A DNA stretch of 64,000 nucleotides from Branchipolynoe longqiensis (Eukaryota; Annelida; Polychaeta; Phyllodocida; Polynoidae), in contig CM059199.1 of the NCBI GenBank assembly GCA_030323885.1, forward strand, positions 74,992,781 through 75,056,780, in the 5' to 3' direction. Position 1 is the stretch's first letter; every line of letters begins with the position of its first letter. Of this stretch, positions 42,715 to 53,559 are shown one piece after another. Under the pieces are notes generated by a model, which saw only the letters and a program-made list of their open reading frames with translations, was not told the origin of the DNA and made no database searches. The position numbers were made by a program, and so were the translations under genes.

Positions 42715-43175
42715 CTGGTTGTTTGTTTGTGGTTTTACAGCCTGGCAACATCTATGGTCAAATCAGGATGGATACTGAATTGCGACAGAGCACAATCATG
42801 GCGACTTTATAGTGCTGTCATTTTGGGGAAGATCATGCCACCGGCACCATGACTGAATATCCCACTCAGTCAAATTATCCTGATGCTGAGCTAACCTGTC
42901 CTTGCCTTATCCTAGTAATGCCGAACGCCGGGCTTGCTAGCGAACGTAGCAATTTTTGTAATTTGTTGGTTTGACTCGGCCGGGATTCCAACCCTTGACC
43001 TTCTCAGTATCAGAATAATGTAGCCGAGTGCGATATCGGGTCATGATGCAAGTGGCTCGGTTTTCCAATGGGGCAAAGCTATAGAGTCACCATGAAGGTG
43101 TACTGGTATAAGTTGGTATCTTTCCTGCTGCTTTATATGTCGCTAGGGCATTAAACTCCAATAAAGAAACCTCGT
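42715..43175. repeat. SINE-1 pair in opposite orientation (UGT intron 2)
   Basis: 42715-43000 is SINE-1 on the minus strand (ggcgactttatagtgctgtc; B box ggccgggattccaacccttg at its end). 43005-43172 is a SINE-1 3' half on the plus strand. They form a partial hairpin. Confidence 0.7.
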
Positions 43176-43500
43176 TAAGTGGGGTGTTGTAAACATCTAA
43201 TTCCATAGCCTGCATTAGATCTAAATCAATAGTAGACGAGTATTATCCAAAATACATCAAATTAATCTGTCTCAGTTCTCAGCTTGATGTTCGTTCACTC
43301 ATGGTAGGTACCTCCAGGGAAATGGAATATGAAATTTAATTAATTTAATTTTAAATATTTTTATTTCAATTTTCATTTATTTAATTTTTAGTCATTTTAA
43401 ATTGTTTAAATATTTATTTGATTTATTTTATGTATTTTATTTATTTATTTTATTTATTTATTATTATTATTATTACTATTTCGGATAAATCCTGCAAAAG
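43175..43500. other. UGT intron 2, AT-rich
   Basis: The end of the intron is a T/A-rich run (ttatttattttatttattta) that could serve as pyrimidine tract. A short UGT exon might be missing in this interval, because exon 3 as drawn does not fit the phase of exon 2. Confidence 0.4.
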
Positions 43501-43747
43501 ATACGGGTCGAGCATGACCTCGGCGAAGTGGGAGAGCAACGCGCAGAGCTACATGACGGAGCTCGTCTACGGCAACATCAGCGTCGCGCAGTTGGCGAGT
43601 ATGGTAGACACCATGACCGCCGAGTGTGACGTCATGCTCACCGATGAGACGCTGCGGGCCGTGCTGACGTCACAGGTGTTCGACGTGGCCATAGTGGATC
43701 ACATCTTCACATGCGGCTTCCTGTTAGCCCGGCAGCTCTCACTTCCG
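43501..43747 (+). CDS. UGT exon 3: N-terminal domain
   Basis: The frame reads A-E-C-D-x-M-L-x-D, then V-F-D-V-A-I-V-D, a beta strand with Asp typical of the UGT acceptor domain (F-D-x-x-x-x-D), then C-G-F-L-L-A-R-Q-L-S-L-P. The donor ccg/gtgagt at 43748 is strong and phase 0. The 5' border is uncertain: gcaaaag at 43494-43500 gives phase 2, which does not match exon 2, while gcgaag at 43523-43528 would give phase 0 and start at 43529. A small exon may be lost in the repeat-filled intron. Base composition is GC-rich, unlike the surrounding intron. Confidence 0.75.
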
Positions 43748-43789
43748 GTGAGTGTATTTTTGTTTCCATGGCGACAGATTGTGTTTGGT

Positions 43790-44120
43790 TGGTCGGTTGT
43801 TGGAGGTTTACGTCCTGGCAACAGCTCAGGTTATATCAGGACGGGTACCGACTTGTGATGGTGTGCACTCATGGTGAATTCATAGTGCTTCTCCACTGAG
43901 AGACCAGGCTGCTAGCACCATGACCTGATATCCCACTCAGTCACATTATACTGACACTGAGCCAACCAGTCCTTGTTGTATCCTAATAATGCTGAGCGCC
44001 TGGCTAGGAAGTGACAAATATACATTTTTAAGTCATTGGTTTGACTTGACTCGAATCCCATGACCTACCAAAATGGAAGACGGATGCATTCATTAAGCCA
44101 TTTGGCCATCCTGTCTGATC
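43790..44120 (-). repeat. SINE-1 copy (UGT intron 3)
   Basis: Full-length minus-strand copy, from the 3' end (ggtttacgtcctggcaacag) to the head (ttaagccatttggccatcct, reversed A box). Confidence 0.8.
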
Positions 44121-44224
44121 GACCATAGAGATCTCACTGTCACAAGTCGTGACCCATCCTCAAATGACTTTCAATATAACCAGGACATGAATCCCCAGTG
44201 AACAATGAACAAATGAACACCTGG

Positions 44225-44588
44225 CACACTGACTCGGAACACCCATGGGTTCGAACCCTAGTCGAGTCAAACCAATGACTTAAAAATGTATACTTGTCGC
44301 TTCAAAGCCAGGCGCTACCGCATTAATAGTATAGGGCAAGGACTGGTTCGCTCAACGTCAGGATAATGTGACTAAGTGGGATATCAGGTCATGGTGCTGA
44401 TGGCCTAGTCGCCCAGTGGGGCAGCACTATAAAGTTGCCATGAGTGTGCGCTGTCACAAGTCGGTATCCATCCTAATATGACCTTAGATATTGCCAGAAC
44501 ATAAAACTCCAACCAACAACCAACCAAGAAGTCCCTGATATGACCTTAGATGTTGCCACAACGTAAAACTCCCATAACCAACCAACCC
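44225..44588 (+). repeat. SINE-1 copy and a second 3' tail (UGT intron 3)
   Basis: 44240-44520 is a SINE-1 from the B box (gggttcgaaccctagtcgag) to the 3' end with an AACC tail. 44532-44588 repeats only the 3' end (gaccttagatgttgccacaa). The 3' splice site of exon 4 follows 40 bases later. Confidence 0.75.
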
Positions 44589-44627
44589 GGCACACTGACC
44601 CATCCCATTTGCCGTGTCTTCCTCCAG

Positions 44628-44815
44628 GTGGTCGTGCTGGAGTGTGCCTTACACCTGACTTGGTCGACCCGCACCCTTTGGCCTACGTGCCGGTCGACCT
44701 GACTGGCCTCATGCACCGGATGTCATTCTCTAAGCGTGCGCAGAACGCCATCCGGTACTGGCTGCACGTCATCATGTTCCCCTAGCTCATGCTCCGCCCT
44801 TTTGATGCAATCAAG
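44628..44815 (+). pseudogene. UGT exon 4: with a frameshift and a stop codon
   Basis: Acceptor tcttcctccag, donor aag/gtaatc at 44816. It starts in phase 0 as V-V-V-L-E-C, then must shift frame to read D-L-V-D-P-H-P-L-A-Y-V-P-V-D and M-H-R-M-S-F-S-K-R, the S-Y-V-P-x-x-x-x-x-x-x-D-x-M-S-F region of UGTs, followed by F-P-TAG and L-M-L-R-P-F-D-A-I-K. So one indel near 44660 and one stop near 44783. If both are real, the product is truncated in the N-terminal domain. Confidence 0.72.
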
Positions 44816-44818
44816 GTA

Positions 44819-46232
44819 ATCCTTACTCGCATTCCCAGTGTGTTAATACTGACTAGCATTCCCAATAATCGTTACTCGCATTCCCAGTTTGGTAATCCTT
44901 AATGGTATTCCCAGTAATCGTTACTCGCATTCCCAGTTTGGTAATCCTTAATGGCATTCCCAGTAATCGTTACTCGCATTCCCAGTTTGGTAATCCTTAC
45001 TAGCATTCCCAGTAATCGTTACTCGCATTCCCAGTTTGCTAATCCTTACTAGCATTCCCAATAATCGTTACTCGCATTCCCAGTTTGGTAATCCTTAATG
45101 GCATTCCCAGTAATCGTTACTCGCATTCCCAGTTTGGTAATCCTTAATGGCATTCCCAGTAATCATTACTCGCATTCCCAGTTTGGTAATCCTTACTAGC
45201 ATTCCCAGTAATCGTTACTCGCATTCCCAGTTTGCTAATCCTTACTAGCATTCCCAATAATCGTTACTCGCATTCCCAGTTTGGTAATCCTTACTAGCAT
45301 TCCCAATAATCGTTACTTGCATTCCCAATTTGGTAATTCTGACTAGTATTCCTAATAATCCTTACTCCCATTCCCAATATTGTAATCGTTACTAGCATTC
45401 CCTGCACTCCCTACACCCATTCTGAATTTGACAAACCTTACTAACATTCCCTCCAATCCTAACTCTCATTCCAAATTTGACAATCCTTACTAGCATTCCT
45501 CTAATCCTTACATTCCAAATTTGACAATCCTTACTAGGATTCCCTGCAATCCCTACCTGCCTTCCGAACTTGAAAATCCTTACTAGCATTTCTAGTAATC
45601 CTTTCTAACAGTAACACTCATAGTTTCGTAATCTTTACTTGCATTCACAATAATCCTTACTTGCATTCCCAGTTTGGTAATCCTTACTTCCCAGTAATCC
45701 TTATTGGCATTCCAGTTTGGTAATCCTTACTAACATTTCCAGTAATCCTTATTGTCATTCCTAGTTTGGTAATCCTTACTACGATTCCCAATAATACTTA
45801 TTGGCATTCCAGTTTAGTAATCCTTACTAACATTTCTAGTAATCCTTATTGCCATTCACAGTTTGGTAATCCTTACTAACATTCCCAGTAATCCTTATTG
45901 CCATTCCCACTTTGGCAATCCTTACTAACATTTCTAGTAATCCTTATTGACATTCCCAGTTTGTTAATCCTTACTACCATTTCCAATAATACTTATTTGC
46001 ATTTCCAGTTTGGTAATTCTTATTAACATCTCCAATAATACTTATTTGCATTCCAGTTTGGTAATCCTTAGTAACATTCCCAGTGATACTTATTTGCATT
46101 TCCAGTTTTGTAATCCGTACTAACATTCCGAGTTATACTTATTTGCATTTCCAGTTTGGTAATCCTTACTACTATTTCCAGTAATCCTTATTGGCATTCC
46201 CAGTTTGGTGATCCTTACACATATTCCCAGTT
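44819..46232. repeat. 1.4-kb minisatellite in UGT intron 4
   Basis: Units of about 48 bp alternate attcccagtttggtaatcct and agtaatcgttactcgc. The left end starts inside the exon 4 donor region (aaggtaatccttactcgcat). The right half is more diverged (cttatttgcatttccagttt). The array seems to have grown from the splice donor sequence itself. Confidence 0.85.
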
Positions 46233-46249
46233 TAACCCCCACTCAGCGA

Positions 46250-46700
46250 TACTATTCTGGAATAAAGCTGCCACCAGGGGAAACGAATAACATTGGCCCA
46301 GGCAATAATTTTACCCTCCCCCCTTGTGATAAAACTGCTGGGACAATCCTATACTGCTGTAATACTGCCTTCCCAGTATAATATTGTCCCTTGTGAATGC
46401 CTGGCCTGTGATGCATACCATGATCCTGCACTCTGCTGCAGCATCCTTTATTTGTAATCTGTGATCTATTGTCCCGGTTCATCCTCTTCACTGCAAAGGT
46501 GTAGTCAAATAACCACAACAACTTACAAACAGCCATCACCTCTGGCAATTTGGATTTCCATCGCTGTGTATAACTTACAGCGGGCTTGTCTGTCATGCAT
46601 CACATACCAGGCACTCATAAGGGGAGTTATTATACAGGGGAGGCAGTATTGTAATGGTATCGGGTTGCCCCTCAGCAGGTTTATTTTGGTATAATATTTC
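46250..46700. mobile_element. Possible MITE with imperfect inverted ends
   Basis: tctggaataaagctgccacc near 46255 resembles in reverse gcaggtttattttggtataa near 46676, and the inner arms (ggggaaacg.ataacattg, taatggtatcgggttgccc) also pair imperfectly. The interior has no gene. Confidence 0.35.
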
Positions 46701-47727
46701 CAGTCAATTCAATTACTCTTATTCTGGAATATTACATCTGTATGGGAAAAAATAAAACCTAATGGTTTGAGATTGTCAATATTTAGCTTATTTCTCCAGT
46801 GATTACAATATAATATGTAGTCCATATATTTAGGGCATAGCACGTGTACAGGGTTCGAGGGTCATTTAGATAAATAAAGGCGAAGGTGTGTGTGTTTGTG
46901 TATTTGTTTGTGTGTTCATAAAAAGACCCTGCTGCCATACAATGATCTCAAATTGATTATGAAAGTTATATTTTATAGCTTTTATTGTTTACTCCAATCA
47001 ATTGTTTACTATTAAAATTAGTTTTTTTTAAATTATTCTAAGCTCTTAGTTATATAGGTCAAAGACACAAGCACCACCCACCCCAATGGGCCCCCATCCC
47101 CTGTCACCCCTTAACCATCATAAACAAACTATCAACACACCGAACATCCTACACAACTATCAACCTGTTTAAACACATTGAACATTATATAAGACAGACA
47201 AAATGTCTTGTCAACTATAAACTTACCTTGTTTTATACGAGAAAAAATGTAACCCTCAATGATTGTTTGAGTAGCCCCGAGTATACACTTTCTACTCGGT
47301 GCTGCTCCCCATTTTTGCATGAACTACAGTGACAGTTGCTGTACATTATACAGCAGGGGCCACTCCCTTAATTCTACAGGATCGGTGCTGTAACTAATAC
47401 AGCACTGATCAACTTAGATTATTTAGACTGTCAGTTCCAATAGTAAGATGGCCGGAAGACCAGTGCTCCAGCACTGACAAATGTCATATTCAGATGAATA
47501 TATACTTTAGCAAAAAACAAAAACAAAAGAAAGTAGCCCTCCACAGGACCAAGCTTTAAAGTTCCTGTGAAGGATGGCTTTTAAAATGTTGAAACTTTGG
47601 CTGGCCACACATGAGTGTACCCTCTAAATCTCAAATTCTAACTACAAGTGAGTGTGCCCTCATAGACTTGTATATGATGACCAGGGAACCTTGGCCACAC
47701 TCCATACATTAGTAGCCTATTAAATAG
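46700..47727. other. UGT intron 4, no gene recognised
   Basis: AT-rich sequence. A small palindromic part near 47334-47410 (acagcaggggccactccctt, tacagcactgatc) may be another foldback fragment. Confidence 0.4.
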
Positions 47728-48069
47728 TGTAATGGCCCACTGCCCTCCGACTCCCACTCTCACGGTCACTCACAGAAGAACACCCAAGATTCAATTAGCG
47801 TACGCTTCAACTTGGTTTATTGAACCATCTGCTCTCCGCGGCATCAGTAGTTGTCTGACCCGCCCCCTGACTGGTCAGATCCCACATCGACTCTATAGGT
47901 GTGTGTGGGGGGAGTGGGTCAGCCACCCGCAGTAGAGGGCAGCCCAGTTGGGGTCTGCCTGGTGGCTACCCGTGCCGCCACCTGGTGCAGTATAGTGGTA
48001 CTGCGCTGGTGCATGGCATAGTCTCCACTGCTACCGCGTGGTAGTAGAGCTCATGTACAGACTACTACA
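47728..48069 (-). mobile_element. Solo LTR with 4-bp target duplication
   Basis: 342 bp bounded by tgtaatggccc and tagactacta-ca type ends (TG...CA) and flanked by atag on both sides (47724-47727 and 48070-48073). The polyadenylation signal reads on the minus strand (ttcaataaaccaagttg), so the LTR points left. The 3' part of the same LTR is at 15258-15426. A solo LTR arises by recombination between the two LTRs of a full element. Confidence 0.65.
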
Positions 48070-48074
48070 ATAGC

Positions 48075-48975
48075 ATTAGGATTAATTAAAAATGATTAAT
48101 TTTGTGTTGAATTCAGTGGTTTGTGGTACTATCCATATGTTCAAATCACATAATATCAAAGCATAATGACACAAAATCAGTTTGAATTGATGGAGTCCAT
48201 GAAATAAATCCGCCATATTTGAATGAACTGGTTCACCACCTGACTACGTCAGCCAATGAAAATGACTGCTTCCTGACCTAGATTGGATTATTACCCAGGA
48301 ACCTCTCAACTTCCTGCCAATGGCTGCCATGTGGATATGTGGGTTCTGTCGATTCAAACTTTAAAGTTTCTACTGGAGTTAATCTACTAATCAATTCAAA
48401 ACTTGTGGGTGAATCTAATAAGGTATTGAATAATATATATTGCTTTTTAGATTAAGAATCTATGTGCTCATTTCATTCATCCACAATTTCGTCACTTTTT
48501 CTAATGGGTTTATTCTTCATCCCTGCTCAGGCTACTGTAGTATGGAGTGAATCTTGTATCTACCGCACGGGAAGCCAGTGGACTGCCATGGCCGCTTTGT
48601 TGGGCCACATATTTTTATGAAGTTGGTGATCGTCCTTTTGATCACACAAATCCGGGTCGGGCAGACACTTTTAAAAAATAATTATTTCTTTTCAGTATAT
48701 CATCCAATTTTAGAAGTTTCAATTCTGGAAGTCAAATATTTTAATTAACAATAGCAACTGTCTTTTTCCACAATGTTTTCATTTATTCCACAGGAAAAAA
48801 AACCAAATTAATTCATATCATGCTGAGCAATATGTAAATTCTATGCTAGCCCGACGTATTTTTAACAGTTAAAAAAAAAGACTTAATCAAATCAGGGCCG
48901 TGCGATTTTTCAGGCACGGACGGGGACGATCACCAATTTTAAACATTTTATTTGACCTTATTGTTGCACACACAG
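48075..48975. other. UGT intron 4, MITE-related sequence
   Basis: 48110-48565 resembles the MITE at 40312-40745 (tgctcatttcattcatccac; gtgaatcttgtatctaccgc). The remainder is AT-rich up to the acceptor of exon 5. Confidence 0.45.
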
Positions 48976-49140
48976 GAGAAGCACAAAATGGCGCCAGGAG
49001 TTGACATTTCCATGATGAAGCGGGAGGCCTTGCTGTGGGTGATGAACCAGTGCTGGGCCCTCAATTACCCACGGCCCCTTCTCCCAGCAGTTATTGCAGC
49101 CGGGGGGCTGCTCACCCGCCCCGTTAAGCCGCTCTCCCAG
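48976..49140 (+). CDS. UGT exon 5: linker before the C-terminal domain
   Basis: Acceptor ttgcacacacag, donor cag/gtaccg at 49141. It has 55 codons, phase 0 at both ends. It reads R-E-A-L-L-W-V-M-N-Q-C-W-A-L-N-Y-P-R-P-L-L-P, then V-I-A-A-G-G-L-L-T-R-P-V-K-P-L. This is the UGT pattern in which a strand ending in a F-x-x-x-Y-P-R-P motif precedes v-G-G-l and a Pro-rich linker into the UDP-sugar domain. It is intact and supports the exon order. Confidence 0.78.
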
Positions 49141-49184
49141 GTACCGGCTTGAAACCAGCCTATTTTCATAATATTTTTAATACA

Positions 49185-49330
49185 TTAGATGATTAAGCAG
49201 GAGAAATTTCAATCGTGGATGATTGGTCTTCCTCATTCAACTGCTCCTTGCCCTATCCTAATAATGCAGAGCGCCAGGTTAGGTAGCGACAAGTATCAAT
49301 TTTTAAATCATTGGTTTGACTCACCGGGGT
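49185..49330 (-). repeat. SINE-2 and SINE-1 fragments joined
   Basis: 49185-49245 matches the tail of SINE-2 (tgattggtcttcctcattc). 49247-49325 is SINE-1 body (ccctatcctaataatgcaga) running to its ttggtttgactc part. It is a chimera or nested insertion. Confidence 0.6.
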
Positions 49331-49754
49331 GAATCTTTTATCTACGGCAGGGGCTGCTGAGACTGCAACTTCACTCCGACCAAATACTCTCGAAGTACAC
49401 TTTTTCAGTTTGTGTCACTAGATATGTGAAGGGATAGTGCTGAGGTCAGTATCCAAGATGACTGCAATTGAAACCTAGGGGAGGTTCCCCGGTCTGTGGG
49501 GAACCCCGCTGGGTCATGTGATGAGGGAATCCCATCAACGGTGTGCTTGGAGAGCATTTGTTGGAGTACATCTACGATCCCAACAGTCTATACCGGATTC
49601 CTTTAAACTAAAGTTGCAGAGTCCGATGATATTACTATTAGTATATTTTCTAAACCCAGACATTTTTACCTAGATTTGATCCTGCATATTCAACTTAGAG
49701 ACTGGTACAGATACTTAGCAATTGGTGCTGTGTATAAGGAATAATTCTGAATTC

Positions 49755-49980
49755 AGATTTGTTTGTTTGTTGTTGTTTTACGTCGTAGCAACATCTAAAG
49801 TCATATCAGGACGGGTACTGACTTGTGACAGTATGCACTCATGGCGACTTTATAGTGCTGCCTCACTGGGAGACCAGGTGACAAGCACCTTGACCTGATA
49901 TCCCACTCAGTCACATTATCCTGACACTGAGCCAACCAGTCCTTACCCCATCCTAATAATGCTGAGTGCCTTCTAATCAT
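49755..49980 (-). repeat. SINE-1 copy, 3' half (UGT intron 5)
   Basis: Minus-strand copy from gttttacgtcgtagcaacat to atcctaataatgctgagtgc. Confidence 0.75.
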
Positions 49981-49984
49981 TTGA

Positions 49985-50500
49985 GCTGAGCTACCAACAT
50001 ACACTCACTTTTGGAAAAATGATTAGCGTTCATTCCATGGCTTAGGCATTACCTATGCCTCCCCAGGCATTATCTCTGCCAACAAGCATTGGAAAGAACC
50101 TCATGCAATCGCCTAGGGAACAATAGAGAAAGAAAAAGGAAGAATCTTCCTGATCATTTGAGCTAAGCTTCCAACAGACACTCGCTTTTGAAAAATTATT
50201 AGACTACTTCAATGCCCTAGGCATTACCTATGCCTCCCCAGGGATTATCTATTGGCATCGCCATGCGAAAACAGAGAAGTGTATTTCTGACAAATATTAT
50301 CAATATTTTAGTGGGTTTTTTTAATAAATATTTTTTTAAATATATATTATATATATATATTTGTTATTAAATAAATAGTTTTTTTAAATAAATATATTAT
50401 ATTTATTAAGTAATATCAATATATAGTATAATTCTTTATAGAAATGGAAAATGATTTAAGAAAGTATGCAGGGATAGAATAATCAATGGATAGTGTCATG
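49985..50500. repeat. Imperfect direct repeat, then AT-rich DNA
   Basis: A segment of about 120 bp (gatcatttgagctaagctt; acctatgcctccccagg) occurs near 49976-50080 and 50150-50245. After that there is a very AT-rich run (taaatatatattatatatat). No gene. Confidence 0.5.
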
Positions 50501-50628
50501 ATAACATCAGGATAAATTTGAATAAGATCATGATAAAGTCAATGTCAGGATAGTGTCAGGATAAATGTCAATAATATCAGGATGAATGTCAATAATGTCA
50601 GGATAGTATGAAGAAATGTCAATTTTTT
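50500..50628. repeat. Tandem tcaggataaatgtcaataat units
   Basis: About five units of 20-odd bases. They directly precede the recombinase-containing element. Confidence 0.7.
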
Positions 50629-50647
50629 GACACCGACAGCAAGAAGT

Positions 50648-50857
50648 ATGCCGAGATCCACCAAGAAGCAATGGAAGGAGCCCGAGCAGGAGCCGGACTC
50701 ACCACCAGCATTGCCGAGGGCACGTGGACGCCCGCGGTCGGTAATAACTAAACCGACAGCCGCTCCAAACGGAAAAACGCCCGCCATCACCCAACTATCA
50801 TCAAGCGAGGCGTCGCAAGAGCCTCCCTCCACGTGCCCCGCCAGGCCCCACCTCTAA
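50648..50857 (+). CDS. AT-hook-like leader ORF of a DIRS-type element, joined to the recombinase by deletion
   Basis: The ATG at 50648 opens about 70 codons: T-K-K, an acidic Glu/Pro part, then A-R-G-R-P-R-S-V-I-T-K-P. The same order (T-K-K then N-R-G-R-P-K) is found in the leader ORF at 32539-32345. Around 50775-50785 homology passes to the middle of the tyrosine recombinase in another frame, so the last residues are read out of the recombinase DNA. No function is known; R-G-R-P cores bind the AT minor groove in other proteins. Confidence 0.45.
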   Translation: MPRSTKKQWKEPEQEPDSPPALPRARGRPRSVITKPTAAPNGKTPAITQLSSSEASQEPPSTCPARPHL

Positions 50858-51477
50858 CCATCCAAGACCTCAAGGACACTGTCGGATACCTCCATGGCGC
50901 CGGCCCACGAGCACGGGTCCTGACAGCTGCACTACTGGTGGGGTACTTCGCCATGCTACGGCAGGGCAACCTCCTCATCACGGGCTCGGGGCAGGCCCCA
51001 CACCACACCATACTTGGGAAGGACATCGCCGAGGAACGGGCTGCTCTCCTGATACACATTCGAACCACTAAGACCTCCAAGACAACGAACGACGGGTACT
51101 CGGTCGCGCTGCCTCGGATGCCTGGCTCCGCCTGCTGCCCCGTGCGAGCCTGGCGGAGATACGCGACCCAGACAGACATCGATCCAGAAGGCCCAGCCTT
51201 CTTGATCCCCGACAGCACCCCACTACACGCCTGTACGCTGACCTTGGCTCTCCGGACGGCCCTCGCTGCAGGTGGACGACAGCACTCCAAGACATATACC
51301 CTCCGTAGTCTTCGGAAGGGCGCGGCCCAGGCCTGCGCCAAGGCGGTGGTTCGGATCGACGACGTGTGCGACGTGGGGAACTGGAGGTCTGCCGCAGTGC
51401 ATCAATACGCCCGAAAGCGGCCTTCACTACGGCCCCCCAGGCACTCTCCTCCTTACTTGGTTGAGTTCCTGGATTAG
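50780..51477 (+). CDS. Tyrosine recombinase catalytic domain of a DIRS-type element
   Basis: One open frame covers the catalytic domain. P-T-I-I-K-R-G-V matches the region before the domain in the 28-kb element (P-M-V-L-M-K-K-G-V). Then follow A-M-L-R-Q-G-N-L (first Arg), L-R-S-L-R-K-G-A-A-Q, and G-N-W-R-S-A-A-V-H-Q-Y with the Trp and the nucleophilic Tyr. The His of the usual H-S-L-R box is Arg (codon 51304-51306). The N-terminal core-binding domain is missing because RT, RNase H and the recombinase start have been deleted. It lies in UGT intron 5 on the same strand. Confidence 0.75.
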
Positions 51478-51539
51478 ACGAACGAGTGCCGGAAGTACAT
51501 TATGGACTAGACTACTTAGACAGACTTAACATTAGACTT

Positions 51540-51725
51540 ACACATTCTAACTAGGACTCATACTACCTCATTAAGCCACTCATTAAGGGGTCAGACCCCG
51601 GGGCTACCTCCCTTACCTTATTGACTCTACCAGCTCAACTAGGACTACTTAGTACCTCATCAAGCCACTTAAAGGTCCAGAATCACGGCCCCTTGTATGT
51701 TATCATGTTGACTCTAACGCCTTAA
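51540..51725 (+). repeat. Degenerate direct repeats after the recombinase
   Basis: ctaggactcatactacctca(t)taagccact at about 51550 recurs as ctaggactacttagtacctc at about 51640, each followed by a gggg/cggcccc part. This would be the B1/B2 position for a DIRS-type element, but the repeats are short and diverged. Confidence 0.4.
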
Positions 51726-52900
51726 CTTCCAGCCTTTGTGTAGAAGATGGTCTCCCTGGCAGCCATCTCGACGTTTGATACCATTAAAGCCATGTTATAG
51801 TAGCCCGACTCCGCGTCTTGAATTATGTGTGACAAAACTCTCATGTACATCATGTTTTGTCTAATTTTGCTTCAACCGCCGACGAATTAACTGTAAATTC
51901 AGCTTCAGTCAAGCTCAACGAAAACGGTAGTTCCTTTGCATGCACGGCCGTCAACACCTGATAAGAATAGACTCCAACGCTGAGCGCCTGATTATTTATA
52001 AACGGATACTGTATATTCGCGAAAAAGTTACCCCTTCCCGAATAGAAGAACTGTATCTGCTATTCGCATTCACTTTTCCCCAAGTGAGTACGATGAGTAT
52101 CAAAAGAGTACATAGATAAATAAATTTTCAGGATTGAGAAATTACTATGATTATTATGGTAATGCATGAATCAAGGTACTGTGCCATGCGGGCTTGGTCC
52201 TCCACACACCTGCCGAGTAAGACTTTTTGGAACTAGAAAAGTTAATACATACTCAATGCTATCTCTCAAGCACTAGCATGCAACATCTTTAATTTCTTGC
52301 ATTCATCTCTGCATCCAGAGTTTCTCTTCTCCACCTGCTTAGTGTACCCCAAAAAACAAATCCAGAGCACCTAAGTTTCAACACAGCTACATGGTGTACA
52401 GTTTTAACGAATCCAGAGCATTTCCGTAATTACTGTGACAGTTCAGAGGTTTTCAAGTAGACAAACAAGTTTCAGCTCGATCAGCAAATCACAACCTCGC
52501 GTCTGCCATGTTACATAATACGGCAAGTGCACAACCGCAATAGACCTGGCTACAAACAATTAACCTAGATAAATAGAAAGTCAATGGGAAAAGAGATCAT
52601 CTATTAATTGTTAGTGTGATGTCACGCTCACCCTCGGTGTACGTTTTACCGTCTATGTCACGATAGAATAACAAGATTTATTTGGTACATGGATGTACAC
52701 AACAATGTCTATACAACTCCGTCCATGTTTATACCATTTTTCCATTTTATACAAATCGTCCATCCTGAAATGTAAGTAGAAGCATCAGGAAGCAAAAGTG
52801 TCAATAATCTTACTATTGCAATGCTACTGTGGAGTCTATCACATCTCCAACATGACTGTAACTCCATTGAATTAGTCATGTTTATTAGTGGCACAACTTA
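51725..52900. other. UGT intron 5, no gene recognised
   Basis: I see no conserved frame, SINE or LTR in this stretch. Confidence 0.45.
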
Positions 52901-52905
52901 CATCA

Positions 52906-53424
52906 CTACACGCAAACTATGGTGCAAGTTTGGTTAGGAACATAAACATTTCTTATGACTAAACCTCGTAAACCTCGTAAACCCTGTCGATCAGTTCGAA
53001 AGCTGTCGACTTGCACTATTTTTAGTTTATGCTTCGTATTAGCCCAATGGTTATGTATGGTGCAATCATTCCCAATTAGTGGTGACAAACAAAGAATTTT
53101 ACCGTCCGGCAGAGCTGAAGCACTCCACCGTCTGCGCTGCCATCGATCACTCCGCGGCATTCTTTGCTGTGATTGGTCAATGCTGTGGATTACAGTACAA
53201 CTAGCAACAAGCGGTTCTGTTCTATGTGCCTGCTGGCGTGTAAACGCTCCAGTACCAATATCACAAGAATGTATTATTTTAAGTTTTTGTTTTGATTTAT
53301 CAACCAAAAATACATTAGTTTGTTTACCCTGGCCAGCAACAATTGGATCTAATGGCACAGGTTGCCTACTACCTTTTAGCATCTCCTTACGAGTTAATCT
53401 AGGTGCCAAATCATCCCAATTAAC
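52906..53424 (-). CDS. Unrecognised minus-strand frame, about 170 codons
   Basis: The frame has mixed composition (no low complexity), starting after a TGA near 53436 with N-W-D-D-L and ending at 52906. No ATG stands near its start, no splice acceptor is convincing and the plus strand is also open over the same bases, so coding is doubtful. I recognise no family. Confidence 0.2.
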   Translation of the reverse strand, partial: VNWDDLAPRLTRKEMLKGSRQPVPLDPIVAGQGKQTNVFLVDKSKQKLKIIHSCDIGTGAFTRQQAHRTEPLVASCTVIHSIDQSQQRMPRSDRWQRRRWSASALPDGKILCLSPLIGNDCTIHNHWANTKHKLKIVQVDSFRTDRQGLRGLRGLVIRNVYVPNQTCTIVCV

Positions 53425-53559
53425 TTTAGAATCAACTATTCAAACCTTTTCTCGATTAAATTTTTTTTTTTATCATTCTCCGGCCCTGTCTGGATACTTA
53501 GTGTAGTGCCACCTGAATGTTTACATCCTGGTAACCTAATGGAACACTTCTACTGAGTT

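Noticed and set aside
52955..53506. 183-codon plus-strand frame
   Set aside because: Cys-rich mixture without family resemblance, opposite to another open frame; no splice or promoter support.
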